Assembly (NCBI GenBank): GCA_030695205.1 | Contig: JAUYTN010000007.1 | Span: 148,329 to 212,328 of the forward strand | Direction: 5' to 3' | Length of the DNA: 64,000 bases | Source: Burkholderiaceae bacterium | GTDB taxonomy: Bacteria; Pseudomonadota; Gammaproteobacteria; Burkholderiales; Burkholderiaceae_C | In this document: positions 21,144-30,250 of the stretch, piece after piece | How positions within the stretch are numbered: position 1 is the stretch's first letter | How the letters are laid out: each line of letters starts with the position of its first letter | Notes under the pieces: model-generated | The model's database searches: none | What the model was told of the DNA's origin: nothing | Seen by the model: only the letters and a program-made list of their open reading frames with translations | Translations under genes and position numbers: made by a program

Positions 21144-21902
21144 TCAGTTTTTGAGCAGACCCCACACCGCCGCCACACCCACGGCCAGCAGGTCCACCGC
21201 GGTCACACCGTCGGCCGACCGATTGGCTGCGCTGAAGGCGCTGCGCTGCTTCTCCCGCTCGGCCCGGGTGCGCTCGCGCTCCAGCGACACCAGGGCGTCG
21301 CCAATGTCCAGCGCCGGGTTTTGCCCCGCCTCTGTGCCCCCACCCAGCTTGGCACGGGCGCTGGCCTGGGCATAGCCTTCCATGGCGCGCACCACCGCCT
21401 CGGGGTCGATGAGTGAAAACGCCGCCCGGCAGTACGGGCAGGCATGGTCTTTGCGGATGTCCACCGGCGCACCACAGCTGGTGCAGTAAATGGCGCCCAC
21501 CCGCTGCGCCAGGTCGTTGATCTCCACCCGCGTCATGTGGCGCACAAAGCCTTTTTCCACCATGAAGGATGAGAACGGGCTGAAGCGCCCATGGTGACCC
21601 GGGCAGCGGTAGGTGATGTAGCGGCCTGAGCGCACCACATCAAGGCCCTTGGTCAGGGTTTTGAGGCAACGCGGGCAGGCCATGGTGGGCGGTGGCGGGT
21701 GGTGGTGCTCAGCGGGGTGCGCGTGCAACAGCCGAAACAGCTCCACCACCGACTCGGGGGCCAAGCGAAGGTTTTCGTGGCGGTCCAGCCAGAGCCCCTG
21801 GCAGGGATAGCAAATATCCAGCACCAACTCGCTGCCCGAGTTGCTGGCAAAGCGGTGGGCCTCCATGGGCTGGCGGCATGACGGGCAAAAAGGAGCAGGC
21901 AT
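21144..21902 (-). CDS. Zinc-ribbon (TFIIB-type) protein, unknown role
   Basis: The 252-aa protein has three Cys-based zinc ribbons: FCPSCRQPM with ICYPCQGLWLD (residues about 5-40), ACPRCLKTL (about 74), and YCTSCGAPVDI with ACPYCRAAF (about 140-160). The first resembles the zf-TFIIB family. A hydrophobic stretch closes the C terminus (AVDLLAVGVAAVWGLL), which may anchor it to a membrane. It diverges from the DUF2889 gene. No function can be given. Confidence 0.75.
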   Translation of the reverse strand: MPAPFCPSCRQPMEAHRFASNSGSELVLDICYPCQGLWLDRHENLRLAPESVVELFRLLHAHPAEHHHPPPPTMACPRCLKTLTKGLDVVRSGRYITYRCPGHHGRFSPFSSFMVEKGFVRHMTRVEINDLAQRVGAIYCTSCGAPVDIRKDHACPYCRAAFSLIDPEAVVRAMEGYAQASARAKLGGGTEAGQNPALDIGDALVSLERERTRAEREKQRSAFSAANRSADGVTAVDLLAVGVAAVWGLLKN

Positions 21903-21961
21903 GACAATGTGCGGTGTTGCGGTCAGCTGCCATGCTAACCGCCTGCCCTACCCCCCTAGCC

Positions 21962-22612
21962 ATGCCCATACCACCCACCACCGAACGCACTCCCCTGCAC
22001 ACCCGTGCCGTCACCTACCAGGGCTATGCCCGCGCCGACGGGCTGTGGGACATCGAAGGCGAGCTGCGCGACAGCAAACACTACGACCACCCCAACGGCA
22101 GCGGTACCCGCCGCGCCGGTGAGGCCGTGCACCACCTGTGGCTGCGGGTGACGCTGGACGAGCGCCTGTGCATCCACGCCATCGCCACCACCATGGACAG
22201 CACCCCTTTTGGCGAATGCGGCGTGGCCAGCCAGCACATGCAGCGCTTCGTGGGCAAGACCATCGGTGCGGGCTGGCGCCAGACCATCCAGCACACGGTG
22301 GGTGGCCTGGCCGGGTGCACCCACATCCGCGAGCTGCTGTTCAACCTGGCCACGGCAGCCTTCCAGACCATTCCACACCACCAGGAAATGCAGCGCCTGG
22401 CGCGCGGCGAGTCGTGGCACAGCGGCGACACGCCGCCGTTTTTTGTCAACCAATGCATGACCTGGGACACCAATGGCCCGGTGGTGGCACGGCACATGCC
22501 GCAGTTTGTGGGCTGGGTGAAGCCCGATAAGCCCGATAAGGCCAACAAGGCCGAAAAGCCTGTGGAGGCCGTCCCCGCCCCGCCAGCGGCCGACAATGTC
22601 GACAATGACTGA
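21962..22612 (+). CDS. DUF2889 family protein
   Basis: The 216-aa protein matches DUF2889, a family of unknown function. It shows RAVTYQGYARADGLWDIEGE, TMDSTPFGECGVASQHMQRFVG-type core and the Cys of GLAGCTHIRELL. The C terminus is a low-complexity Lys/Pro/Asp tail made by tandem near-repeats (KPDKPDKANKAEK), probably a slippage product. The start at 21962 is chosen because the upstream part of the frame overlaps the divergent zinc-ribbon gene. The 3' end overlaps the radical SAM gene. Confidence 0.83.
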   Translation: MPIPPTTERTPLHTRAVTYQGYARADGLWDIEGELRDSKHYDHPNGSGTRRAGEAVHHLWLRVTLDERLCIHAIATTMDSTPFGECGVASQHMQRFVGKTIGAGWRQTIQHTVGGLAGCTHIRELLFNLATAAFQTIPHHQEMQRLARGESWHSGDTPPFFVNQCMTWDTNGPVVARHMPQFVGWVKPDKPDKANKAEKPVEAVPAPPAADNVDND

Positions 22613-24647
22613 CGCCACCTTCCCTCTGCTGCGCCTGGCCCACAGCGCACCCGCAGACCCCGCCACCGCCGACAAGCCCTTTGCCTACACAGGCCGGGTG
22701 CTGTCCGTCATCCCGCCGATGACGCAGCTCAACACGCCCTACCCGTCCACCGCCTACATCACCGGTTTTTTGCGCGAGCAAGGTGTGCCAGCCACCCAGG
22801 TGGACCTGGCCCTGGCCACGGTGCTGCGGCTGCTGAGTGCCAAGGGGCTTGCCCAGGTAAAAGCCGCCGCCGAGGCCTTGCCGCCAGCCAAACGCAGTGC
22901 CCAGGTGCAGCACTTTCTGGCCGAATTCAGCGGTTACCACACCACGGTGGAACGGGTGGTGGCCTTTTTGCAGGGGCGCGACAGCACCCTGGCTCACCGC
23001 ATCGCCAACCGCAGCCTGCTGCCCGAGGGCAAGTGGTTTGCCACGCTGGACCAGCACCCCGACGATGGCAGTGGCGACCCGCTGGGCTGGGCCTTTGGCG
23101 CCCTGGGCCTGCACGACCGCGCCCGCCACCTGGCCACCCTGTACCTGAACGACCTGGCCGACGTGCTGAAAGACGCGGTGGACCCGCGCTTCGAGTTCGT
23201 GCGCTACGCCGAAAAGCTGGCCGCTGCCCAGGCCAGCTTCCAGCCGCTGGCCCAGGCGCTGGCCGCGCCCACCAACCTGATAGACGACATCCTGATTTTT
23301 GAAACAAAACAGGCTTTTTCGCTTGCTGGAATTGGGTTTTCAGCTATACCTGCCAATGGCACTTCCGCACCTGATGTGGTGCTGCTGTCCGTGCCCTTCC
23401 CTGGCGCGGTGTACGCGGCGTTTCGGATTGCGCAGTGCATCAAGGCGCACTACCCAGCCACCGTCACCGTGCTGGGTGGCGGCTATGTGAACACCGAGCT
23501 TCGCGAACTGGCCGAGCCCCATGTGTTTGATTTCTTTGATTTCGTCACGCTCGACAGCGGCGAGCGCCCTCTGCTGGCCCTGCTCGACCACCTGGCCGGG
23601 CAACGTGGCCGCGAACAACTGGTGCGCACTTTCTGCCGCGCCCCCGACGGCACCGTGACCTACGTGAAGGGCTCCGAGCCCGATGTGCCGTTTGAACACG
23701 TGGGCACCCCCACCTGGGACGGCCTGCCGCTGGGCCACTACCTGAGCTTGCTGGACATGCTCAACCCCATGAACCGCCTGTGGAGCGACGGCCGCTGGAA
23801 CAAGCTCACCGTGGCCCACGGCTGCTACTGGAAGAAGTGCAGCTTTTGCGACGTCAGCCTGGACTACATCGGTCGCTACGAAACGGCCACCGCCACCACG
23901 CTGGTGGACCGCATTGAGCGCATCGTGGCCGAGACCGGCCAGACCGGCTTCCATTTTGTGGACGAAGCCGCACCGCCCAAAGTGCTGCGGGCGTTGGCCC
24001 ACGAGCTGATTCGCCGCAATGTGGGCATCAGCTGGTGGGGCAACATCCGCTTTGAAAAAAGCTTTACGCCCGAGCTGTGCGAGCTGCTGGCCGACAGCGG
24101 CTGTATTGCCATTTCGGGCGGGCTGGAGGTGGCGTCAGACAGGCTGCTCAAGCTCATGAAAAAAGGCGTGGACGTGGCGCAGGTGGCCCGCGTCACCCGT
24201 GCCTTCACCGACGCGGGGGTGCTGGTGCACGCCTACCTCATGTACGGCTTTCCCACCCAAACGGTGCAAGACACAGTGGACGCGCTGGAGTACGTGCGCC
24301 AGTTGTTTGAAAACGGCTGCATCCAAAGCGGCTTCTGGCACCGGTTTACCTGCACGGTGCACTCGCCCGTGGGGCTGAACCCGGCGGAGTACGGCATCAC
24401 CCTCACACCCCTGCCCGCCCCGCCCGTGGGGACTGATGGCCTGCCACTGACCTTTGCCCGCAACGACGTGGGCTTTGTCGACCCCACTGGCGTGGACCAC
24501 GACACCCTGGGCGCAGGCCTGAAAAAAGCCATCTACAACTACATGCACGGCATGTGCCAGGAAGACGACGTGCGCCGCTTCTTCAGCATGAAGGTGCCCA
24601 AGCCCACGGTCAAGCGTGACTTTGTGGCGCGGGCGCTGGCGGGTTGA
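22596..24647 (+). CDS. B12-binding-type radical SAM protein
   Basis: This 683-aa protein has an N-terminal cobalamin-binding-like (Rossmann) half, ending in PDVVLLSVPFPG and TVTVLGGGYVNTELRELAE, and a radical SAM half (about 400-650). The cluster motif is HGCYWKKCSFCDVSLDYIG, so the three Cys are spaced CX4CX2C, not the canonical CX3CX2C. Further radical SAM features are FHFVDEAAPPKVL and AISGGLEVASDRLL. Start may be 22596 or 22605. An interspersed repeat copy lies in frame at about residue 235. The substrate is unknown. Confidence 0.82.
   Translation: MSTMTDATFPLLRLAHSAPADPATADKPFAYTGRVLSVIPPMTQLNTPYPSTAYITGFLREQGVPATQVDLALATVLRLLSAKGLAQVKAAAEALPPAKRSAQVQHFLAEFSGYHTTVERVVAFLQGRDSTLAHRIANRSLLPEGKWFATLDQHPDDGSGDPLGWAFGALGLHDRARHLATLYLNDLADVLKDAVDPRFEFVRYAEKLAAAQASFQPLAQALAAPTNLIDDILIFETKQAFSLAGIGFSAIPANGTSAPDVVLLSVPFPGAVYAAFRIAQCIKAHYPATVTVLGGGYVNTELRELAEPHVFDFFDFVTLDSGERPLLALLDHLAGQRGREQLVRTFCRAPDGTVTYVKGSEPDVPFEHVGTPTWDGLPLGHYLSLLDMLNPMNRLWSDGRWNKLTVAHGCYWKKCSFCDVSLDYIGRYETATATTLVDRIERIVAETGQTGFHFVDEAAPPKVLRALAHELIRRNVGISWWGNIRFEKSFTPELCELLADSGCIAISGGLEVASDRLLKLMKKGVDVAQVARVTRAFTDAGVLVHAYLMYGFPTQTVQDTVDALEYVRQLFENGCIQSGFWHRFTCTVHSPVGLNPAEYGITLTPLPAPPVGTDGLPLTFARNDVGFVDPTGVDHDTLGAGLKKAIYNYMHGMCQEDDVRRFFSMKVPKPTVKRDFVARALAG
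23292..23350 (+). repeat. Interspersed CGCTTG repeat, copy 4 (inside radical SAM gene)
   Basis: The segment reads GATTTTTGAAAC, AGGCTTTTTCGCTTGCTGGA, TTTTCAGCTATA and keeps the reading frame (FETKQAFSLAGIGFSAIP). It is flanked by normal high-GC codons, so it stands out by composition. Confidence 0.75.
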
Positions 24648-24721
24648 GGCAGCTGCGCCCGCGCACCGGTTGCCCACCGGTTGCACCACCGCCGGTAGGA
24701 ACGCGGGGAAGCCACCAGGCG

Positions 24722-26020
24722 CTATCCCATCACAAAGGCAGTCATGAGGAAGTTTTCGGAGGTTTCATAGGCCTGCATCTTTCCGATCAGCTTGTCATCG
24801 AGCTTGTGGTCGGCACCCAGCAGCAGCGCGCCCTCGCGGCTGACGAAATCTCGCGTCAGCACCATGCCGGGCTTGAGCTCGGACAAGCGCAAACGGACTT
24901 CGCGCAGCGGTGGGGCGGGCGGTGCACCGGTGAGCTCAAACAACGCATCCAGAACCATGGGGTCGTACCGCTTGCCGCGGTCTTTTTCCATGATCTGCTT
25001 GGCCTCTTTGGGCGTGAATTGCTGGGCTGAAAAGGTCCCGATCTGCAGGCTGTCAAAGTCGTTCGAAACGGCCAGCACGCGCGCGCCCAGCGGGATGTCG
25101 TTGCCCCTCAACCCATCCGGAAAGCCCAGACCATCGAAGCGTTCGTGGTGGTGGCGCATCATGCGCGCGGCGGTGCCCAGCTCTTCAAACGCCATCAAGA
25201 CATGGACACCTGCCACCGGGTGCTTGTTGTAGGCCTGCAACTCGTCAAATGCCATGGTGCGAACGGGCTTGGCCAACAGTTTGTCGGGGAAGCCGATTTT
25301 CCCGATGTCGTGCAACAAACCGGCCAAAAACACCTCCTGTGCGGCCTTGGGGTCCATGCCGACTTTCAGGGCCAGTGAGCGGCCGAGCGCAGCCACGCGC
25401 CGCGAGTGCCCTGCCAGGGCGGAGTGGCGCAGCTCGATCAGGCTGGAAAAAATTTTGATCGAGTTGAGAAAACTGGCCTTGGACCGGTCGTTGGCCTTTT
25501 GCAGTTCTGCCGTGCGGGCCTGCACCTTGACTTCCAGGCTTCCATTCAGCTGCCTCAGCTCTTCGTTTTGCCGTTGTGTCAGCGCCTCCAGCCGCGTTTT
25601 TTCAAGCACCAGGGCCTTGCGCTCCAGGCCCTGGCGCAAGGTCATGAGCAAGTCGCTGTCCACCCAGGGTTTGGTGATGTAGCGAAAAATCTCGCCACGG
25701 TTGATGGCATCAATGGTGGATTCCATGTCGGCATACCCCGTCAGCAAGATGCGAACCGCATCTGGCCAGCCCGACTTGACGCCCGACAGAAAGGCCGCAC
25801 CGTCCATGTTGGGCATGCGCATGTCTGAAATAACCACGTCAACCTGTTCGGTGGCCATCATTTCCAGCCCCAGTGCGCCGCTCTCTGCGGTCAGCACACG
25901 GTACCCGCTCGGGCGCAACAACCGCTTCAGTGCCGACAAGATGTTGGGCTCGTCGTCCACACACAACACCACCCATGCGCGGCTGGGTGACTCCATAGAG
26001 GGGGTCGTGGGCTCAGCCAT
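24722..26020 (-). CDS. Response regulator with HD-GYP-like phosphodiesterase domain
   Basis: The 432-aa protein has a receiver domain (about residues 15-130; phospho-acceptor Asp in VVISDMRMPNMDG, KPW signature), a coiled linker (EKTRLEALTQRQNEELRQL) and an HD domain with GLLHDIGKIGFPDKLL and HHHERFDGLGFPDGL. The last motif has GFP where HD-GYP c-di-GMP phosphodiesterases usually have GYP, so activity is likely but not certain. The start at 26020 overlaps the end of the histidine kinase gene by 8 bp, suggesting a cognate pair. Confidence 0.88.
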   Translation of the reverse strand: MAEPTTPSMESPSRAWVVLCVDDEPNILSALKRLLRPSGYRVLTAESGALGLEMMATEQVDVVISDMRMPNMDGAAFLSGVKSGWPDAVRILLTGYADMESTIDAINRGEIFRYITKPWVDSDLLMTLRQGLERKALVLEKTRLEALTQRQNEELRQLNGSLEVKVQARTAELQKANDRSKASFLNSIKIFSSLIELRHSALAGHSRRVAALGRSLALKVGMDPKAAQEVFLAGLLHDIGKIGFPDKLLAKPVRTMAFDELQAYNKHPVAGVHVLMAFEELGTAARMMRHHHERFDGLGFPDGLRGNDIPLGARVLAVSNDFDSLQIGTFSAQQFTPKEAKQIMEKDRGKRYDPMVLDALFELTGAPPAPPLREVRLRLSELKPGMVLTRDFVSREGALLLGADHKLDDKLIGKMQAYETSENFLMTAFVMG

Positions 26021-28193
26021 TCTGCGCACCTTCGGGCTGGGCTGGCAAAGGCCGATGAATCGGCAACAGGATGCGAAACACCGTGCCCTTGCCCAGCTCG
26101 CTCTGGACGTCAATGTGCCCATGGTGCTTTTGCAAAATGCCGTAGGTCAGCGACAAGCCCAGGCCTGTGCCCTTACCCACTGGTTTGGTGGTGAAGAACG
26201 GGTCAAAAATCCGAGACAGGTTCTCCTTGGCAATGCCAGAGCCGGTGTCGGCGAACTCCAGCCAGACCTGGTCGCCCGACACCCCAGTGCGGATGGTGAT
26301 GGTGCCGTGCTTGTCGCCCATGGCGTGCGCGGCGTTGACCATGAGGTTCATGAACACCTGGTTGAGCTGCGAAGGCAAACACTCCACCAGCGGCAACACG
26401 CCGTACTCCTTGACCACATCGGCGCGGTATTTGATTTCGTTGTTGACGATGTTGAGCGTGGAATCGATGCCCTGGTGCAGGTTCGCCAACTGCCACTCCT
26501 GTGTGCTCTCCACGCGCGAAAAATCTTTCAGATCCTGGACGATTTTTTTGACCCGCCCTATGCCCTCCTGTGACTCGCGAATAAGACATGGAATGTCTTC
26601 CCGCAGGAACTCGACGTCCACCTTGCGGCGCATGGCCTCGATGTCGGGGTCGGTGGGGCGTTGTTCGTACACGCCGAGCAAGGCAAACAGGTCGGTCAGG
26701 TAGGTTTGCAAGGTACCGATATTGGAGTGCACGTACCCAATGGGGTTGTTGATTTCGTGGGCCACGCCAGCAGCCAGTTGCCCGATGGAGGCCAGCTTTT
26801 CCGATTGAACCAATTGTTCATGCGCCTGGGTGAGCTGGGCATTGAGGCTCTCCAGATCGCCATTGCGCTGGCGCAACTGTGCCTCGGCATTGCGCCGCTG
26901 GGCCACGTCGGCCGCCAGCCGGGTGTTGGCCTCAGCCAACTGCGCGGTGCGCTCGATCACAAGTTGCTCCAACCCGGTCTGGGCGCTGCGCAGGGCTTCC
27001 TCGGCCAGTCGGCGCTCGGTCATGTCCACCAGGGTTTCGATGGCTCCTCTGATGTTCCCCTCGTGGTCACGCAAAGGCGCCGCTGTGAAGTACAGCCATT
27101 TCCCCGACTGCCCAAAACCAGGGAAAAAATCCTCGGCCTCGAAGGCATCCAGCACGATGGTCGAATGCCTGAACTTGTTGTGATAAAGCAGTTTGACGTC
27201 TTCGTCCAGCGCACCCGCCGTGATCAGATCGGCCAAGGTCGGCCTGGGTGAGGGATAAAACGCCTTCCATTGGTTGGTCGTGCCGATGATGTCGCTGGCT
27301 TTCATGCCAGTGATCAATTCGCATGCCCGATTCCAGTGGGTCACCACGTGGTCGGTGTTGATCACGAACGTGGGCACGGGGTTTCCGTCTATGACGTGTG
27401 CCAGCACTTTGCGTGTGCGCGCTTCCGTGGCAAGGGCTTCGCGGTTGGCCGTTTCGTCAACGAAAGAGTCAATCAGCGTCGGCAGACCGTCAATTTGCAC
27501 AATGCCTGTGGTTTGCTCCACCCAGCGCAGTTTCCCGCGCAAGGTCTTCAGGCGCAGCGTGTGGCGGCTCTGATCGGTGACACCTTGCAGACGAAACTGA
27601 ACGTGCGCCAGCAGCTGCGGCCTGCTGTCCAGCGCGGCCAATTGATCGTACGGGCATGCCAACAACTGCGGGCCGGTGGCATCGAGCAGGCGAAGCGCTG
27701 CCTCATTGGCATACACGATGCGGTTGTCTCGGTGCAACAGGGTGGGCGTGCCCGACCCTTCCAGCAGCGAAAAGAACTGGTCCTGGTGGTCGGTGGCGCA
27801 AATCGGGAAGTCAAGCCTGCGTGCCGCCGACGAGGCAATCATGGCCACGTGGTCGAGTTCACCCTCGGCGTTTCTGTGCGTGAGCATGGACACTTGCACC
27901 GTGAACGCGCTGCCATTGACCCGTTTGAGTGCCAGCTTGCCCAACCAGATGCGGTTGCGCTGCAAAAACGCCATGATTTGTGCCATGTCCGCGGCACCGT
28001 GGGCCTGCGCCATCAGCGCACCCAACTTCTGACCCCGCAGGGCCTGTGCATCGATGCCCAGGGCGGAGGCCAGATCGTGGTTGGCGAACAGCACGCTGCC
28101 GTTCGCATCCAGCATCGCCACCATGAAATCAACCAGCATGCTGCGACCCATGTCGCCCATGATCTGGTTCATGTCAGGTACAGGCAAAGTCAT
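26013..28193 (-). CDS. PAS-domain sensor histidine kinase
   Basis: The 726-aa protein lacks clear membrane helices and appears cytosolic. It has several PAS-type domains in the first 400 residues, a coiled coil (LAEANTRLAADVAQRRNAEA), a HisKA segment with phospho-acceptor His in AAGVAHEINNPIGYVHSN (about residue 475), and a HATPase domain with N box NLMVNAAHAMGD, G1 DTGSGIAKENL and G2 GKGTGLGLSLTYGI. It is the middle gene of a four-gene signalling operon and overlaps the response regulator gene downstream. Confidence 0.92.
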   Translation of the reverse strand: MTLPVPDMNQIMGDMGRSMLVDFMVAMLDANGSVLFANHDLASALGIDAQALRGQKLGALMAQAHGAADMAQIMAFLQRNRIWLGKLALKRVNGSAFTVQVSMLTHRNAEGELDHVAMIASSAARRLDFPICATDHQDQFFSLLEGSGTPTLLHRDNRIVYANEAALRLLDATGPQLLACPYDQLAALDSRPQLLAHVQFRLQGVTDQSRHTLRLKTLRGKLRWVEQTTGIVQIDGLPTLIDSFVDETANREALATEARTRKVLAHVIDGNPVPTFVINTDHVVTHWNRACELITGMKASDIIGTTNQWKAFYPSPRPTLADLITAGALDEDVKLLYHNKFRHSTIVLDAFEAEDFFPGFGQSGKWLYFTAAPLRDHEGNIRGAIETLVDMTERRLAEEALRSAQTGLEQLVIERTAQLAEANTRLAADVAQRRNAEAQLRQRNGDLESLNAQLTQAHEQLVQSEKLASIGQLAAGVAHEINNPIGYVHSNIGTLQTYLTDLFALLGVYEQRPTDPDIEAMRRKVDVEFLREDIPCLIRESQEGIGRVKKIVQDLKDFSRVESTQEWQLANLHQGIDSTLNIVNNEIKYRADVVKEYGVLPLVECLPSQLNQVFMNLMVNAAHAMGDKHGTITIRTGVSGDQVWLEFADTGSGIAKENLSRIFDPFFTTKPVGKGTGLGLSLTYGILQKHHGHIDVQSELGKGTVFRILLPIHRPLPAQPEGAQNG

Positions 28194-28217
28194 GGCGACT
28201 CCTTTTTTTGGCTGGTG

Positions 28218-29066
28218 TCAGGGGCCCAACAAACTGTCGCAGGTGTGCCTGTAGCGCACTTCAATGGCTGCAAACAACGCTGACGAGTCGTTCCATTCGA
28301 TGCCGAACGCATTCCAGGTATCGGCGTGCAGCTGGGGCTCCATCTCATGGGCAGAACCGGTCAGATCCAAGGCATGGGCCAGCGCATCAGCGACGTGCAC
28401 GAGTTGAGCCAACGTGCCGGTGGCGGCGTGTCTGGCGTCGTGGTGCAGGGCCATGCTTTGCCCGATAGACAGTGGCAGATGCCAATGCTCGGCCAGCAGT
28501 CCACCTGCCTGGCAATGGTCAAAACCCAGGGCGTGCAACTCAGCTTCACGCCAGGGCAGGTGGTGGGTCAACCGGTGGTCGAATGCAACGCGGCAAGCCT
28601 GCGGGTAACACGTGACCATTGCCAAGCGCCCCAGGTCGTGCAACAACCCTGCCGTGAAAGCCAAAGATCCGTTCACCCCCACCCGGTCTGCCAACAGTTC
28701 TGCGCACGCGGCGGTGGCGATGCTGTGGCACCAGAACTCGTGGTGGTCAAACCACGCGGTTTCAGGGTCAGACTTGAACGTATCCATGACCGCAGATGCC
28801 AGCGCCACCGACTGCAGTCCGGAAAACCCCAGCAAGGTCACTGCCTGCAGCAAAGAATCGACCTGGCTGGGCAAACCGAAAAAGGACGAGTTGGCGATCC
28901 TCAGCACCTTGGCCGCAATGACCGGGTCGGTCGCCACCAGCCGAATAACCTTGGGCAAGTCAACGTCGTCCTGGGTGAGGCAGCGCAACAGCTCGGTGCG
29001 CACGGCTGACAGCGACGGCAGCCTGCTCAGCTCCGTCCTGAGCCCTTCAAGCGTGATGGTGCTCAT
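28218..29066 (-). CDS. HDOD domain protein
   Basis: The 282-aa protein is an HDOD signalling protein. It has LRIANSSFFGLPSQVDSLLQ, LLGFSGLQSVALASAV and a partial HD pattern GLLHDLGRLAMV. HDOD proteins act as output or adaptor modules in c-di-GMP and two-component pathways. A start at 29066 (MSTITLEGL) is preferred to 29090; both overlap the upstream response regulator gene. The histidine kinase gene follows 24 bp downstream. Confidence 0.87.
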   Translation of the reverse strand: MSTITLEGLRTELSRLPSLSAVRTELLRCLTQDDVDLPKVIRLVATDPVIAAKVLRIANSSFFGLPSQVDSLLQAVTLLGFSGLQSVALASAVMDTFKSDPETAWFDHHEFWCHSIATAACAELLADRVGVNGSLAFTAGLLHDLGRLAMVTCYPQACRVAFDHRLTHHLPWREAELHALGFDHCQAGGLLAEHWHLPLSIGQSMALHHDARHAATGTLAQLVHVADALAHALDLTGSAHEMEPQLHADTWNAFGIEWNDSSALFAAIEVRYRHTCDSLLGP

Positions 29067-29919
29067 GTGTGGGAGCGGGGTTGTTGGCATGGGGTTGTGG
29101 CTGTGTCATGGCGCACGGGTCCCGCGGGAGAAACGTCAACACCCCGCCGCGCGATTGAGAGCGTTGCCCCAGGGCAGAAAACCGAACCACCCACGGTTGG
29201 TTGCGCACATCGAGGCACAGGCTCGCTGCCCCGTCTGGGGCCTTCAGCAAACTGGCAGCAGGAGCCAGGTCGGCCACTTCGCTCAGGCAGATACCCGGCT
29301 GCGCCTGGGGAAACACGCGCAGGGCCTCGGCATTGATCAGCACGATCAGCCCATCCTCGTCGCACCCCACCACCGAAACCGGCAGGCGGTCGAGCACCTC
29401 GTGCGCCACCCCCATGAGCACCTGGTCCTGCGCCAGACGCCGACTTTGGTCATGCAGCATTTCGCGCAATTTTTCATGTGCCTGGATCAGGTCCTGGTGT
29501 GCAGACGCCAACTCACTGTGCAAGCGCAGGTTCTCGTCTTCCAGCATTTTCTGGCGAAATGCCTCTGCGATGTCGGCGCGCAACAGGTCGTCATCCCAGG
29601 GTTTGGTCAGAAATTTGTAGATGGCCCCTTCGTTGATGGCATCGGTCACCGATTGCAAATCGGTGTACCCCGACAACACCATGCGCACCGTGCCCGGGTA
29701 ACTGGCCTTGGCCAGGCGCAAAAACTCCACGCCCGACATGCCCGGCATGCGCTGGTCTGACACGATGACATCGACCGGCGTTTCCGCCAGCACAGCCAGC
29801 CCGGCAAAACCACTCCCCGCAGTGACGATGGTGTAGCCATCTCTGCGCAGCATGCGCTTGAGCGAGGCCAGAATGTGCTCCTCGTCATCGACCAGAAGCA
29901 ATGTGCGTGCGTGGTTCAT
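29047..29919 (-). CDS. Response regulator (REC) with PAS-like C-terminal domain
   Basis: The 290-aa protein has an N-terminal receiver domain (TLLLVDDEEHILASLKRML, phospho-acceptor Asp in VIVSDQRMPGMSG, Lys in KFLTKPWDDD), a helical linker (residues about 130-165) and a PAS-like region (LDRLPVSVVGCDEDGLIVLI, about 175-260). No DNA-binding domain is present. It heads the operon with the HDOD, kinase and HD-domain genes. Three 7-bp repeats lie at its start codon. Confidence 0.87.
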   Translation of the reverse strand: MNHARTLLLVDDEEHILASLKRMLRRDGYTIVTAGSGFAGLAVLAETPVDVIVSDQRMPGMSGVEFLRLAKASYPGTVRMVLSGYTDLQSVTDAINEGAIYKFLTKPWDDDLLRADIAEAFRQKMLEDENLRLHSELASAHQDLIQAHEKLREMLHDQSRRLAQDQVLMGVAHEVLDRLPVSVVGCDEDGLIVLINAEALRVFPQAQPGICLSEVADLAPAASLLKAPDGAASLCLDVRNQPWVVRFSALGQRSQSRGGVLTFLPRDPCAMTQPQPHANNPAPTHEHHHA

Positions 29920-29938
29920 GGTTCATGGTTCATGGTTC
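29914..29938 (-). repeat. Heptanucleotide tandem repeat at response regulator start
   Basis: On the minus strand the unit GAACCAT occurs three times in succession just before and over the start codon at 29919, giving ATGs at 29933, 29926 and 29919. Each 7-bp step changes the frame, so only the last ATG opens the receiver frame. Copy number could alter the distance between ribosome binding site and start. Confidence 0.6.
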
Positions 29939-29939
29939 A

Positions 29940-30250
29940 AATTTCATCCTATTCCCTTTGGACAAAGAAAGGAATCAATCGTTTACCCGCGACACGACCC
30001 GTTGGCACCACACGGCATGCCCACAGCGAGTCAACATGCCACAGCACGACGGCAAATGTGGCACTGGTGCTGGCTCCCAGTCGCTGTTGAATATGGCGGG
30101 GTGCGTACGCCATTTGCCCGGCAAAGTGCACTTGCGCGTGCGGACTATGGCGCAGACATTGATCCTCGTCAGCCAATCGGGAACAATCAGCGGCTACAGT
30201 GCCGCGCAGCGGATTGGCCGACAACCGCACCCACCCACAAAGAGAGAACT
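29940..30250. other. Intergenic region between divergent genes
   Basis: About 310 bp separate the response regulator gene and the nitronate monooxygenase gene. It should hold both promoters. I see no clear sigma-70 hexamer pair with good spacing, no strong hairpin and no recognised small gene. An AGAGAGAA purine tract lies just before the ATG at 30251. Confidence 0.5.
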
